Shown here in pieces: positions 56,500 to 64,000 of a stretch of DNA of 64,000 nt. Origin of the DNA: Pseudomonas sp. R76 (GTDB lineage: Bacteria; Pseudomonadota; Gammaproteobacteria; Pseudomonadales; Pseudomonadaceae); assembly GCF_009834565.1 (NCBI RefSeq), contig NZ_CP019428.1, positions 6,138,001 to 6,202,000 of the forward strand. Reading direction: 5' to 3'. The notes beneath the pieces were generated by a model, which was not told where the DNA came from, made no database searches, and was given only the letters and a program-made list of their open reading frames with translations. Numbering within the stretch: position 1 is the first letter of the stretch; every line of letters begins with the position of its first letter. The position numbers and the translations under genes were made by a program.

Positions 56500-58677
56500 A
56501 TGACTGAACACGTTCAAGTCGGTGGCCTGCAGGTCGCCAAAGTCCTGTTCGACTTCGTGAACAACGAAGCCATTCCCGGCACCGGCATCACTGCCGACCA
56601 GTTCTGGGCCGGCGCCGACAAGGTCATCCACGACCTGGCACCGAAGAACAAAGCCCTACTCGCCAAACGCGACGATTTCCAAGCGCGGATCGATACCTGG
56701 CACCAGACGCACGCCGGCCAGGCCCACGACCCTGTGGCCTACAAAGCCTTCCTGCAAGATATCGGATACCTGCTGCCAGAAGCCGCAGACTTCCAGGCCT
56801 CGACTCAAAACGTCGATGACGAAATCGCCCGCATGGCCGGCCCGCAGCTGGTGGTGCCGGTGATGAATGCCCGCTTCGCCCTCAACGCCTCCAACGCACG
56901 CTGGGGCTCGCTGTATGACGCGCTGTATGGCACCGACGCCATCAGCGAAGCCGACGGCGCCGAGAAGGGCCAGGGCTACAACAAAGTGCGTGGCGACAAG
57001 GTGATTGCCTTCGCCCGCGCCTTCCTCGACGAAGCCGCGCCGCTCAGCGCCGGCAGCCACGTGGATTCCACCGGTTACAAGATCGTGGATGGCAAGCTGA
57101 TCGTCAGCCTCAAGGGCGGCAGCAACAGCGGCCTGCGTGACGATGCCCAGCTGATCGGTTTCCAGGGCCCAGCAGCCCAGCCGATTGCGATCCTGCTCAA
57201 GCACAACGGCCTGCACTTCGAAATCCAGATCGACGCCAGCACACCGGTCGGCCAGACCGACGCCGCCGGTGTCAAAGACGTGCTGATGGAAGCCGCGCTG
57301 ACCACCATCATGGACTGCGAAGACTCCGTCGCCGCCGTGGATGCCGATGACAAAGTGGTGATCTACCGCAACTGGCTCGGCCTGATGAAGGGCGACCTGG
57401 CCGAAGAAGTGGCCAAGGGCGGCAAGACCTTCACCCGCACCATGAACGCCGACCGCGTCTACACCGGCGTGGATGGCCAGGACGTGACCTTGCACGGCCG
57501 TTCGCTGCTGTTCGTGCGCAACGTTGGCCACTTGATGACCATCGACGCGATCCTCGACAAAGACGGCAACGAAGTGCCGGAAGGTATCCTCGATGGCCTG
57601 CTCACCAGCCTGGCAGCGATCCACAGCCTCAACGGCAACAGCAGCCGCAAGAACAGCCGCACCGGTTCGGTCTACATCGTTAAACCGAAAATGCACGGCC
57701 CTGAAGAAGCGGCGTTCACCAACGAGCTGTTCGGCCGTATCGAAGACGTGCTGAACCTGCCGCGCAACACCCTCAAGGTCGGGATCATGGACGAGGAGCG
57801 CCGCACCACGGTCAACCTCAAGGCCTGTATCAAGGCGGCCAGCGAGCGCGTGGTGTTTATCAACACCGGCTTCCTCGACCGTACCGGCGACGAGATCCAC
57901 ACCTCCATGGAAGCCGGTGCGATGGTGCGCAAGGCCGCCATGAAAGCCGAGAAGTGGATCGGCGCGTACGAGAACTGGAACGTTGATATCGGCCTGAGCA
58001 CTGGCCTGCAAGGCCGTGCGCAGATCGGTAAAGGCATGTGGGCGATGCCCGACCTGATGGCGGCGATGCTTGAACAGAAAATCGCTCACCCACTGGCCGG
58101 CGCCAACACCGCTTGGGTGCCGTCGCCCACTGCGGCCGCACTGCACGTGCTGCACTACCACAAGGTCGACGTGTTCGCGCGTCAGGCCGAACTGGCCAAG
58201 CGTGAGCGCGCCTCGGTGGACGATATCCTGACCATTCCTCTGGCCAGCAACACCGATTGGTCCGACGAAGAAATCCGCAACGAGCTGGACAACAACGCCC
58301 AGGGCATCCTCGGCTATGTCGTGCGCTGGATCGACCAAGGCGTGGGCTGCTCGAAAGTGCCGGACATCAACGACGTCGGCCTGATGGAAGACCGCGCCAC
58401 CCTGCGCATCTCCAGCCAGCACATCGCCAACTGGTTGCGCCACGGCATCGTCAACGAAGCCCAAGTGATGGAAAGCCTCAAGCGCATGGCGCCGGTGGTC
58501 GACCGTCAGAATGCAGGGGATGCGCTGTATCGCCCGTTGGCGCCGGATTTCGACAGCAACATCGCGTTTCAAGCGGCGGTGGAGTTGGTGATTGAAGGAA
58601 CTAAACAGCCGAATGGTTATACCGAGCCGGTGTTGCACCGTCGGCGTCGGGAGTTTAAAGCGAAAAACGGTAGGTAG
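56500..58677 (+). CDS. glcB: Malate synthase G (GlcB)
   Basis: Condenses glyoxylate and acetyl-CoA to malate in the glyoxylate shunt and glycolate use. 725 aa, the length of isoform G. Start [19 protein letters not shown] with AGTGAGG upstream; four extra residues upstream are rejected. Conserved stretches: [38 protein letters not shown] (catalytic base region), [30 protein letters not shown] and [16 protein letters not shown] strong hairpin lies 8 bases after the stop. Confidence 0.97.
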   Translation: MTEHVQVGGLQVAKVLFDFVNNEAIPGTGITADQFWAGADKVIHDLAPKNKALLAKRDDFQARIDTWHQTHAGQAHDPVAYKAFLQDIGYLLPEAADFQASTQNVDDEIARMAGPQLVVPVMNARFALNASNARWGSLYDALYGTDAISEADGAEKGQGYNKVRGDKVIAFARAFLDEAAPLSAGSHVDSTGYKIVDGKLIVSLKGGSNSGLRDDAQLIGFQGPAAQPIAILLKHNGLHFEIQIDASTPVGQTDAAGVKDVLMEAALTTIMDCEDSVAAVDADDKVVIYRNWLGLMKGDLAEEVAKGGKTFTRTMNADRVYTGVDGQDVTLHGRSLLFVRNVGHLMTIDAILDKDGNEVPEGILDGLLTSLAAIHSLNGNSSRKNSRTGSVYIVKPKMHGPEEAAFTNELFGRIEDVLNLPRNTLKVGIMDEERRTTVNLKACIKAASERVVFINTGFLDRTGDEIHTSMEAGAMVRKAAMKAEKWIGAYENWNVDIGLSTGLQGRAQIGKGMWAMPDLMAAMLEQKIAHPLAGANTAWVPSPTAAALHVLHYHKVDVFARQAELAKRERASVDDILTIPLASNTDWSDEEIRNELDNNAQGILGYVVRWIDQGVGCSKVPDINDVGLMEDRATLRISSQHIANWLRHGIVNEAQVMESLKRMAPVVDRQNAGDALYRPLAPDFDSNIAFQAAVELVIEGTKQPNGYTEPVLHRRRREFKAKNGR

Positions 58678-58685
58678 TTAAACGC

Positions 58686-58715
58686 GAACTCCCTGATCTT
58701 GAGATCAGGGAGTTC
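58686..58715 (+). terminator. Hairpin after glcB
   Basis: GAACTCCCTGATCT and AGATCAGGGAGTTC are perfect inverted 14-mers with a 2-base centre. There is no clean T-run, so it may be a Rho-independent terminator of low efficiency or an mRNA-end stabiliser. Confidence 0.75.
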
Positions 58716-58749
58716 AAGTCAACCCCTATAATTAACCCATGTGTTTTTA

Positions 58750-59136
58750 TCATGGGATGTATTGAATATCAGCCTTCCCCTCAAACACGTACTTCTTACC
58801 TACTTCTTTTTCATAAACCGCCGCGATCGTCAGTGCTTGATGATCGCCACCATCCGTAACTATCACAGTAACTTTCCCGGCCAAAGAGCGCTCGTCCCCG
58901 TCGCCAGAGAAGCGTAACCCCCAAGGATGATCTGCGGCGTATTCAAAATTATAGGTTTTACCGTCTTCAACGTTCTCGGGGTAAACAATTGCCAAGATGG
59001 GTTTGCCTTTATTGTCAAACGCCACGAAATTGTTTGCGGCCCCTTCAACCTTATCCAAATTAAACTCAAGGTGAGGTTTATCTTTATAGGTAACTTTCAG
59101 AATTGCCGAGCCTTTGAATGGACTTTTAGTCGCCAT
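58750..59136 (-). CDS. Hypothetical beta-rich protein, AT-rich orphan
   Basis: A 128-aa protein beginning MATKSPFKGSAILKVTYKDK. The start at 59136 has GGGAG 6 bases upstream (the ATG at 59142 is too close). Alternating hydrophobic residues (ILKVTYKD..HLEFNLDKV, KVTVIVTDGG, KKYVFEGKADIQYI) predict mainly beta-strands. No signal peptide, membrane segment or Cys is seen. Codon use and base composition are visibly AT-richer than neighbouring genes, which suggests horizontal gain. I do not recognise the family. Confidence 0.7.
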   Translation of the reverse strand: MATKSPFKGSAILKVTYKDKPHLEFNLDKVEGAANNFVAFDNKGKPILAIVYPENVEDGKTYNFEYAADHPWGLRFSGDGDERSLAGKVTVIVTDGGDHQALTIAAVYEKEVGKKYVFEGKADIQYIP

Positions 59137-59265
59137 TTCCATCTCCCGCTTAATGGGTATTTAAAGTAACGATCTCTGCGCGCTACTTCACCCAGTAAAC
59201 AAGAGCCTCCCAAGCTTTCCTACTGTTAAAACTAACAGGTATCGGACAAACCTGACCAACGGTAA

Positions 59266-59733
59266 CTACTGCGCCATTCCTAATTCACGCTTGACCATCT
59301 TCGCCAACTTCACGCTATCAATCGGCTTGAGCAAAAAGTCCACCACACTCAAGTGCATCGCATCGATCACATCCGGCGCCTCGGCGTCCCCCGACATGAT
59401 GATGATCGGCAACGCCGCCCGCTCGGACTCGCGCACCTTTTCGATCAGTTCAAGGCCGTTGCTGGGTTCCATGCGCAGGTCAGTAATCAATAGACCAATA
59501 GAGCTACTGGTTCTCAACAAATCCCACGCTGCCTCACCACTGTCAGCCGTCATGCAGCGAATGCCGTCCAGGCCCAGGATCTCCGCCAGCAGTTCACGCG
59601 CGTCCTTGTCGTCATCAACAATCAACACGCGTTGTGGCGGTAAATCAGGCTCCAGCATCACAGCGCTCAGCGCCTCGCGCTCGGCATCGCTCAAAATATC
59701 GTGGTCGGACATACGTTTCTCAGCAGTTCTCAT
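59266..59733 (-). CDS. Stand-alone response regulator receiver
   Basis: A 155-aa receiver without an output domain. Acidic pocket Asp40-Asp42 (RVLIVDDDKDA), phosphoacceptor Asp85 (LLITDLRM), Ser114 (IIIMSGD) and Lys136 (FLLKPIDS). A 34-residue N-terminal extension (MRTAEKRMSDHDILSDAERE) precedes it. The start at 59733 has GGGAG 6 bases upstream; 59712 is the alternative. No kinase gene is adjacent. It is divergent from the cNMP/CBS/nucleotidyltransferase gene. Confidence 0.9.
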   Translation of the reverse strand: MRTAEKRMSDHDILSDAEREALSAVMLEPDLPPQRVLIVDDDKDARELLAEILGLDGIRCMTADSGEAAWDLLRTSSSIGLLITDLRMEPSNGLELIEKVRESERAALPIIIMSGDAEAPDVIDAMHLSVVDFLLKPIDSVKLAKMVKRELGMAQ

Positions 59734-59958
59734 CAATCTCCCAGCACACTCGTCAGACATCTGCAGAAGGGCGAACAATGTGCACTTCGTCGGAAAGTTT
59801 GCCTAGTGGGTGTTCTACGGGGTTTGGACGATAGTCATGTAAGGTTTTTCCCTAGTCGCCCATCGGTTTACCGCTACCTAGACTTACGTCCAATGGGCAC
59901 CCAGGGCGCGGGGGCTGACCATAAAGGACGATAACGACAAGAAACTGCGGTCACTGTT

Positions 59959-61881
59959 ATGAGTAAAGCTGATGCTTTCACCCAGGCGGGAAAAACCGCC
60001 GTGTTGCAGAACATCCACGGCACCCTGCAATTCCTGCAACGCTTCCCGCCGTTCAACCAGATGGAACATGCCCACTTGGCGTTTCTGGTGGAACAGTGCC
60101 AATTGCGCTTCTACGGTCCCGGCGACAGCATCCTCAAGCCGTCGGGCGGCCCGGTGGAGCATTTCTACATCGTCAAGCAGGGCCGAGTCGTTGGCGAACG
60201 GCCGGACTCCACCCAAACCACCTTCGAAATCACCACCGGCGAATGTTTCCCCCTCGCCGCGCTGCTGGGCGAACGCGCGACCCGCACCGAGCACAAGGCC
60301 GCCGAAGACACCTTCTGCCTGCAACTGAACAAGCCGGCGTTTATCAAGCTGTTCGCACTCTCCAGCCCGTTTCGCGATTTCGCCCTGCGGGGTGTCAGCG
60401 CACTGCTGGACCAGGTTAACCAGCAGGTGCAGCAAAAAGCCGTGGAAACCCTCGGCACCCAGTACTCGTTGAACACGCGCCTGGGCGAATTGGCCATGCG
60501 CCATCCGGTCACTTGCAACCCAACCACGCCGCTGCGCGAGGCGGTGACGCTGATGCATGAGCAGCAAGTCGGCAGCATCGTGATTGTCGACGAGCACAAG
60601 GCGCCTCTTGGGATCTTCACCTTGCGCGACCTGCGCCAAGTGGTGGCCGACGGCACCAGTGATTTCAATCAAGCCATCGAAGGCCATATGACCCAGGCGC
60701 CGTTCTTCCTGACGCCCGACCACAGCGCCTTCGACGCCGCCATCGCCATGACCGAGCGACACATCGCCCATGTGTGCCTGGTGAAAGACCAGCGATTGTG
60801 TGGTGTGGTGTCCGAGCGCGACCTGTTTTCCCTGCAGCGGGTGGACCTGGTGCACCTGGCCCGCACCATCCGCAATGCGCCGCGAGTAGAAAACCTGGTG
60901 GCGATTCGCGGCGAGATCGGCCAACTGGTGGAACGCATGCTCGCCCACGGCGCGTCGTCCACGCAGATCACCCACATTATTACGCTGCTCAACGATCACA
61001 CCGTGTGCCGGGTGATCGAGCTGACGCTGGCCGACAAAGGCGACCCCGGCGTGCCCTTCAGCTGGTTGTGCTTCGGCAGTGAAGGCCGCCGCGAGCAAAC
61101 CCTGTTTACCGACCAGGACAACGGCATTCTGTTCGACGCCAAGGACGCCGCCGAAGCCGCCGAAATTCGCGGCCGCTTGTTGCCCCTGGCGCAGCAGATC
61201 AACCAGAGCCTGGCGCTGTGCGGCTTCAGCTTGTGCAAGGGCAACATCATGGCCGGCAACCCCGAGCTGTGCCTGTCGCGGGCTGAATGGGCGCGGCGTT
61301 TCGGCGCGTTTATCCGCGAGGCGACGCCTGAGAACCTGCTGGCCTCCAGCATCTATTTCGATTTGCGCGTGGTGTGGGGCGACGAACAGGGCTGCGAGCA
61401 ATTGCGCCAGAGCGTTCTGGATCAAGTCGCGGATAACCGGCTGTTTCAACGCATGCTGGCCGAGAACGCGCTGCGCCAGCGCCCGCCCGTTGGGCGCTTC
61501 CGCGATTTTGTGCTGACGCGCAAAGGTGGCGAAAAGGCCACCCTCGACCTCAAGGTGCAAGGCCTCACGCCCTTTGTCGATGGCGCGCGCCTGCTGGCCC
61601 TGGCCAATGGCGTCCACGCCAATAACACCTTGGAGCGCCTGCGCCAGCTGGTGGCCAAAGAGGTCATCGAGCCCCTGGACGGCGCCGCGTACGAAGAGGC
61701 CTATCACTTTATCCAGCAAACCCGCATGCAGCAGCACCAGTTGCAAACCCGCGAGAACCAGCCGTATTCCAACCGCGTCGACCCCGACAGCCTCAACCAC
61801 CTGGACCGGCGCATCCTGCGTGAATCCCTGCGCCAGGCCCAGCGCCTGCAAAGCAGCCTGACCTTTCGGTATCAACTGTGA
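59959..61881 (+). CDS. cNMP-binding/CBS/DUF294 nucleotidyltransferase-like protein
   Basis: A 640-aa cytoplasmic signalling protein. Order: cyclic-nucleotide-binding-like beta-barrel (about 20-140), a CBS pair (about 175-290; RHPVTCNPTTPLREAVTLMHEQQ and MTQAPFFLTPDHSAFDAAIAM), then a DUF294 nucleotidyltransferase with the GlnD/GlnE-type motif GSEGRREQTLFTDQDNG (Gly373-Ser374, Asp385, Asp387), and a helical DUF294 C-terminal domain. The family is widespread but its reaction is not established. Metal-binding Asp residues are intact. The stop overlaps the exonuclease start by 4 bases, suggesting linked function. Confidence 0.9.
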   Translation: MSKADAFTQAGKTAVLQNIHGTLQFLQRFPPFNQMEHAHLAFLVEQCQLRFYGPGDSILKPSGGPVEHFYIVKQGRVVGERPDSTQTTFEITTGECFPLAALLGERATRTEHKAAEDTFCLQLNKPAFIKLFALSSPFRDFALRGVSALLDQVNQQVQQKAVETLGTQYSLNTRLGELAMRHPVTCNPTTPLREAVTLMHEQQVGSIVIVDEHKAPLGIFTLRDLRQVVADGTSDFNQAIEGHMTQAPFFLTPDHSAFDAAIAMTERHIAHVCLVKDQRLCGVVSERDLFSLQRVDLVHLARTIRNAPRVENLVAIRGEIGQLVERMLAHGASSTQITHIITLLNDHTVCRVIELTLADKGDPGVPFSWLCFGSEGRREQTLFTDQDNGILFDAKDAAEAAEIRGRLLPLAQQINQSLALCGFSLCKGNIMAGNPELCLSRAEWARRFGAFIREATPENLLASSIYFDLRVVWGDEQGCEQLRQSVLDQVADNRLFQRMLAENALRQRPPVGRFRDFVLTRKGGEKATLDLKVQGLTPFVDGARLLALANGVHANNTLERLRQLVAKEVIEPLDGAAYEEAYHFIQQTRMQQHQLQTRENQPYSNRVDPDSLNHLDRRILRESLRQAQRLQSSLTFRYQL

Positions 61882-62585
61882 GCCTGTTCGACTGGCTGCG
61901 TACGAAAAAGCCAGGGCTCGACGCAGAACAGCAGCGGCGCCTGGCGCAACTGCCCAAACCCGCGGTGCTGGGCGACGGCGCCTTACGCAGCCAGCGTTGG
62001 GTCGTGGTCGACCTGGAAACCAGCGGCCTGAACCTCAACCGTGACCAGGTGCTGTCCATCGGCGCCGTGGTGATCGAGGACGGCGCCGTGGATTTTTCGC
62101 AGATGTTCGAGCGCACCTTGCACCGTGCCGAAACCAAACTCAGCCCCAGCGTGTTGATCCACGGCCTCGGCCCCAGTGCGATTGCCGCCGGCAGCGACCC
62201 GGCCGAGGCGTTGCTGGAGTTCATGGCGTTTGTTGGCGACAGCCCGTTACTGGCATTCCATGCGCCGTTCGATCAACACATGCTGTGCCGCGCCCTCAAA
62301 GACAGCCTGGGTTATCGCCTGGCGCACCCGTTCCTCGACGTCGCCGACATCGCCCCGCTGCTGTGCCCCGAAGCGAATATCCGCGAGGCCGGGCTGGACG
62401 ACTGGATCAACCACTTCAAGCTGCAGGTCGGTGAGCGCCATCACGCCAGCGCCGACGCCCTGGCCACCGCGGAGCTGATGCTCATCCTGTTGAGTCGCGC
62501 GCGCCAGCAGCACATCGACTCCCCGCAGGCGCTTCAGGCGCGCTTGAGCCAATGGAAACGGCGCAAACAAGCCCCCGGTTTCTAA
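61878..62585 (+). CDS. DEDDh 3'-5' exonuclease, DNA polymerase III epsilon-like
   Basis: A 235-aa DnaQ-superfamily exonuclease. Metal-ligand motif I is VVVDLETSGLN (Asp45, Glu47). Motif II is in LLAFHAPFDQHML, and motif III DEDDh is in GERHHASADALATAELML (His and Asp). It lacks the polymerase-binding tail of replicative epsilon. It overlaps the CBS/nucleotidyltransferase gene by 4 bases, a conserved pairing in Pseudomonas, so a nucleic-acid or nucleotide clearing role tied to that protein is plausible. Confidence 0.92.
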   Translation: MSLFDWLRTKKPGLDAEQQRRLAQLPKPAVLGDGALRSQRWVVVDLETSGLNLNRDQVLSIGAVVIEDGAVDFSQMFERTLHRAETKLSPSVLIHGLGPSAIAAGSDPAEALLEFMAFVGDSPLLAFHAPFDQHMLCRALKDSLGYRLAHPFLDVADIAPLLCPEANIREAGLDDWINHFKLQVGERHHASADALATAELMLILLSRARQQHIDSPQALQARLSQWKRRKQAPGF

Positions 62586-62703
62586 GATCGTACCCACGCT
62601 CTGCGTGGGAACGCCGGTGAGGACGCTCCGCGTCCGCTTGTGGCGCAAAACTCAAGCCCCGCACAAGGGACGGGATGCATTCCCACACTGAGCGAGGGAA
62701 CGA
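62585..62703. repeat. Eroded copy of the GTTCCCACGC palindromic repeat
   Basis: GATCGTACCCACGCTCTGCG on the left and a degenerate complement ending CGAGGGAACGATC on the right. The inner palindrome GGACGCTCCGCGTCC is intact. It is the same family as 54432-54547 with substitutions and a changed centre. Confidence 0.8.
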
Positions 62704-62752
62704 TCGCCCGACAGACGCCAATTGCGCCCACTGCTTGCCTCTGACACAATCG

Positions 62753-62771
62753 CGAATAATTCTCGTTAGTT
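62753..62771 (+). promoter_or_regulatory. Candidate Fur box upstream of fecI
   Basis: GAATAATTCTCGTTAG resembles the Fur-box halves (AATAAT/NATTCTC) found before Pseudomonas fecI-type sigma genes. It lies about 30 bases upstream of the fecI start, so iron-replete Fur would block transcription. Confidence 0.6.
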
Positions 62772-62798
62772 TAAACCTCTTGTATATTCGGTGATGCC

Positions 62799-63317
62799 TT
62801 GTCGTCGGTCCAGACCCCGCACAGTGAGCTTGTTGGCGCGTTGTATCGCGACCATCGCGGCTGGCTGCTGGCCTGGCTGCGCCGCAATGTGGCCTGCCCG
62901 AGCCGCGCCGAAGACCTGAGCCAGGACACCTTCATGCGCCTGCTGGGCCGTGACGAACTGCGCGAACCCCGCGAGCCCCGCGCGTTTCTGGTGGCCATCG
63001 CCAAAGGGTTGCTGTTCGACTACTTCCGGCGCGCGGCGCTGGAACAGGCCTACCTCACCGAATTGATGCTGATCCCGGAAAGCGAACACCCCTCGCCGGA
63101 AGAACAGCAACTGATCCTCGAAGACCTCAAGGCCATCGACCGCCTGCTCGGCAAGCTGTCGAGCAAGGCCCGCGCCGCCTTCCTCTATAACCGCCTCGAC
63201 GGCCTGGGCCACGCGCAAATCGCCGAGCGCCTCGGCGTGTCGGTGCCACGCGTGCGCCAATACCTGGCCCAGGGCATTCGCCAGTGCTACGTCGCGCTGT
63301 ACGGCGAGCCGTTGTGA
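62799..63317 (+). CDS. FecI-type ECF sigma factor
   Basis: A 172-aa iron-starvation ECF sigma factor. Region 2 contains RDHRGWLLAWLRRNVACPSRAEDLSQDTFMRLL; region 4 is RLLGKLSSKARAAFLYNRLDGLGHAQIAERLGVSVPRVRQYLAQGIRQCY. The start is TTG at 62799 (MSSVQTPHSELV) after GGTGA; an ATG at 62794 is out of frame. It overlaps fecR by 4 bases. Partner TonB-dependent receptor is presumably past the window end. Confidence 0.93.
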   Translation: MSSVQTPHSELVGALYRDHRGWLLAWLRRNVACPSRAEDLSQDTFMRLLGRDELREPREPRAFLVAIAKGLLFDYFRRAALEQAYLTELMLIPESEHPSPEEQQLILEDLKAIDRLLGKLSSKARAAFLYNRLDGLGHAQIAERLGVSVPRVRQYLAQGIRQCYVALYGEPL

Positions 63318-64000
63318 CGGTGATCAGCACAAAACCGGTGTCGGCGCGTGTGCTGGATGCCGCGATTGCGTGGCAACTGTCCCTCGACTCCGGCGACGGC
63401 AGTGCCGTGGAACAGGAAGAATTCGCCAAATGGCTGGCCAGCGATAAAGAGCATGCACGCGCCTGGCGCCAGCTGGGCATGCTCGACCAACGTTTCAGCG
63501 TGGCCGCAGGCCCGGCGCGGGCGGCGTTGTTGCAGTCACGCGAAGGCATTCGCCAGCGCGTGCGCAAGCTGGGGCGCGGCGTGGCGAGTATCGCGCTGGT
63601 CTGCGGCCTGGCGTTGTTTGCCGGCGAGCGTTACGTGGCGATCCACTATTGGCTGGCCGACCAACGCACCGCCACCGGCGAGCAGCGCACCCTGAAACTG
63701 GCGGACGGCACGCTGATCAACCTCAACACCCACAGCGCCATCGACGTGCGGTTTGATGAAAAACGCCGGCTGATTGTGCTGCAGGAAGGCGAGATTCTCG
63801 TCGAGACCGGCCATAACGATGCCCGCCCGTTTTATGTCCAAACCCGCGACGGCAGCCTGCGCGCATTGGGCACGCGGTTTATCGTCAAACGCGAAGACGA
63901 CGCCACGCGCCTGAGCGTGCTGCAGTCCGCCGTGGCCGCCCAGCCTGAGGCGCTGCACAAGGAACAGATTTTCAAGCAAGGCCAGCAAGTGCTGATGCGC
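63314..64000 (+). CDS. FecR-type anti-sigma/sigma regulator (3' partial)
   Basis: An inner-membrane regulator that passes the signal of ferric-siderophore binding from the receptor to FecI. It starts with GTG in the fecI stop (GTGA), beginning VTVISTKPVSARVLDAAIAWQLSLDSG (first residue read as Met). The N-terminal DUF4880 region (residues about 10-60) has EEFAKWLASDKEHARAWRQL. A membrane helix (GVASIALVCGLALFAGERY, about residues 85-105) precedes the FecR domain with LKLADGTLINLNTHSAIDVRF. The gene runs off the window at codon 229. Confidence 0.92.
   Translation, partial: MTVISTKPVSARVLDAAIAWQLSLDSGDGSAVEQEEFAKWLASDKEHARAWRQLGMLDQRFSVAAGPARAALLQSREGIRQRVRKLGRGVASIALVCGLALFAGERYVAIHYWLADQRTATGEQRTLKLADGTLINLNTHSAIDVRFDEKRRLIVLQEGEILVETGHNDARPFYVQTRDGSLRALGTRFIVKREDDATRLSVLQSAVAAQPEALHKEQIFKQGQQVLMR

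Noticed and set aside
59884..61875. 663-aa minus-strand ORF opposite the CBS/nucleotidyltransferase gene
   Set aside because: Antisense to a clear multidomain protein; no recognisable domain.

Overview
The window is a chromosomal segment of a Pseudomonas, most likely from the P. fluorescens group. Gene order matches the conserved Pseudomonas chromosome (surA-pdxA-ksgA-apaG-apaH-glpE, prkA-yeaH-spoVR, cca-folK-folB-plsY-tsaD, rpsU-dnaG-rpoD-rmcA). Codon use is GC-rich, a complete PQQ operon is present, and REP palindromes with a GGGCTTGCCCGC or GGCTTGCCTGCG core sit in many gaps. Nearly all of it is core genome. No prophage, insertion sequence or CRISPR array was seen.

Layout. 1-4.9 kb: outer-membrane chaperone SurA (5' end cut by the window), PdxA, KsgA, ApaG, ApaH and GlpE. 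5.0-10.1 kb: the PrkA-YeaH-SpoVR stress module behind a possible RpoS-type promoter. 10.1-14.8 kb: cca, a five-copy 173-bp tandem array built on a REP pair, folK/folB, plsY and tsaD. 14.9-23.5 kb: rpsU, dnaG and rpoD (with yqeY, common here in other pseudomonads, apparently absent), then an RmcA-type c-di-GMP enzyme and a CAU-anticodon tRNA with tRNA-Ile2 features. 23.5-24.3 kb: a HicAB toxin-antitoxin pair with a palindromic operator. 24.7-33.6 kb: an Lrp-type regulator, davB-davA (lysine to 5-aminovalerate) and pqqFABCDE.

33.6-36.9 kb: a small Pmp3-like membrane protein, an orphan HTH antitoxin beside the wreck of its RelE/HigB-type toxin gene, a class III aminotransferase and a divergent LysR regulator. 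37.1-44.3 kb: three paralogous long acyl-CoA dehydrogenases with a membrane diguanylate cyclase between two of them. 44.6-50.5 kb: a small flagellar-rod-like protein, the biotin operon bioBFHCD and a divergent comF. 50.5-55.5 kb: a ModE-type regulator, Tat-exported PhoX, SrkA and RarD. 55.7-58.7 kb: a GcvR-like ACT protein divergent from malate synthase glcB. 58.7-62.6 kb: an AT-rich orphan, a stand-alone receiver, and a cNMP/CBS/nucleotidyltransferase protein overlapping a DEDDh exonuclease gene. 62.8-64.0 kb: a Fur-box-preceded fecI and the start of fecR (cut by the window end).

The least routine observations are the 173-bp array bounded by the cca and folK stop codons, a nested hairpin that contains the cca ribosome-binding site, the RelE/HigB remnant with operator and antitoxin intact, the tRNA -10 box overlapping the rmcA stop codon, and the CBS/nucleotidyltransferase-exonuclease pair. 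Family calls rest on motif and context recognition, not on database searches.
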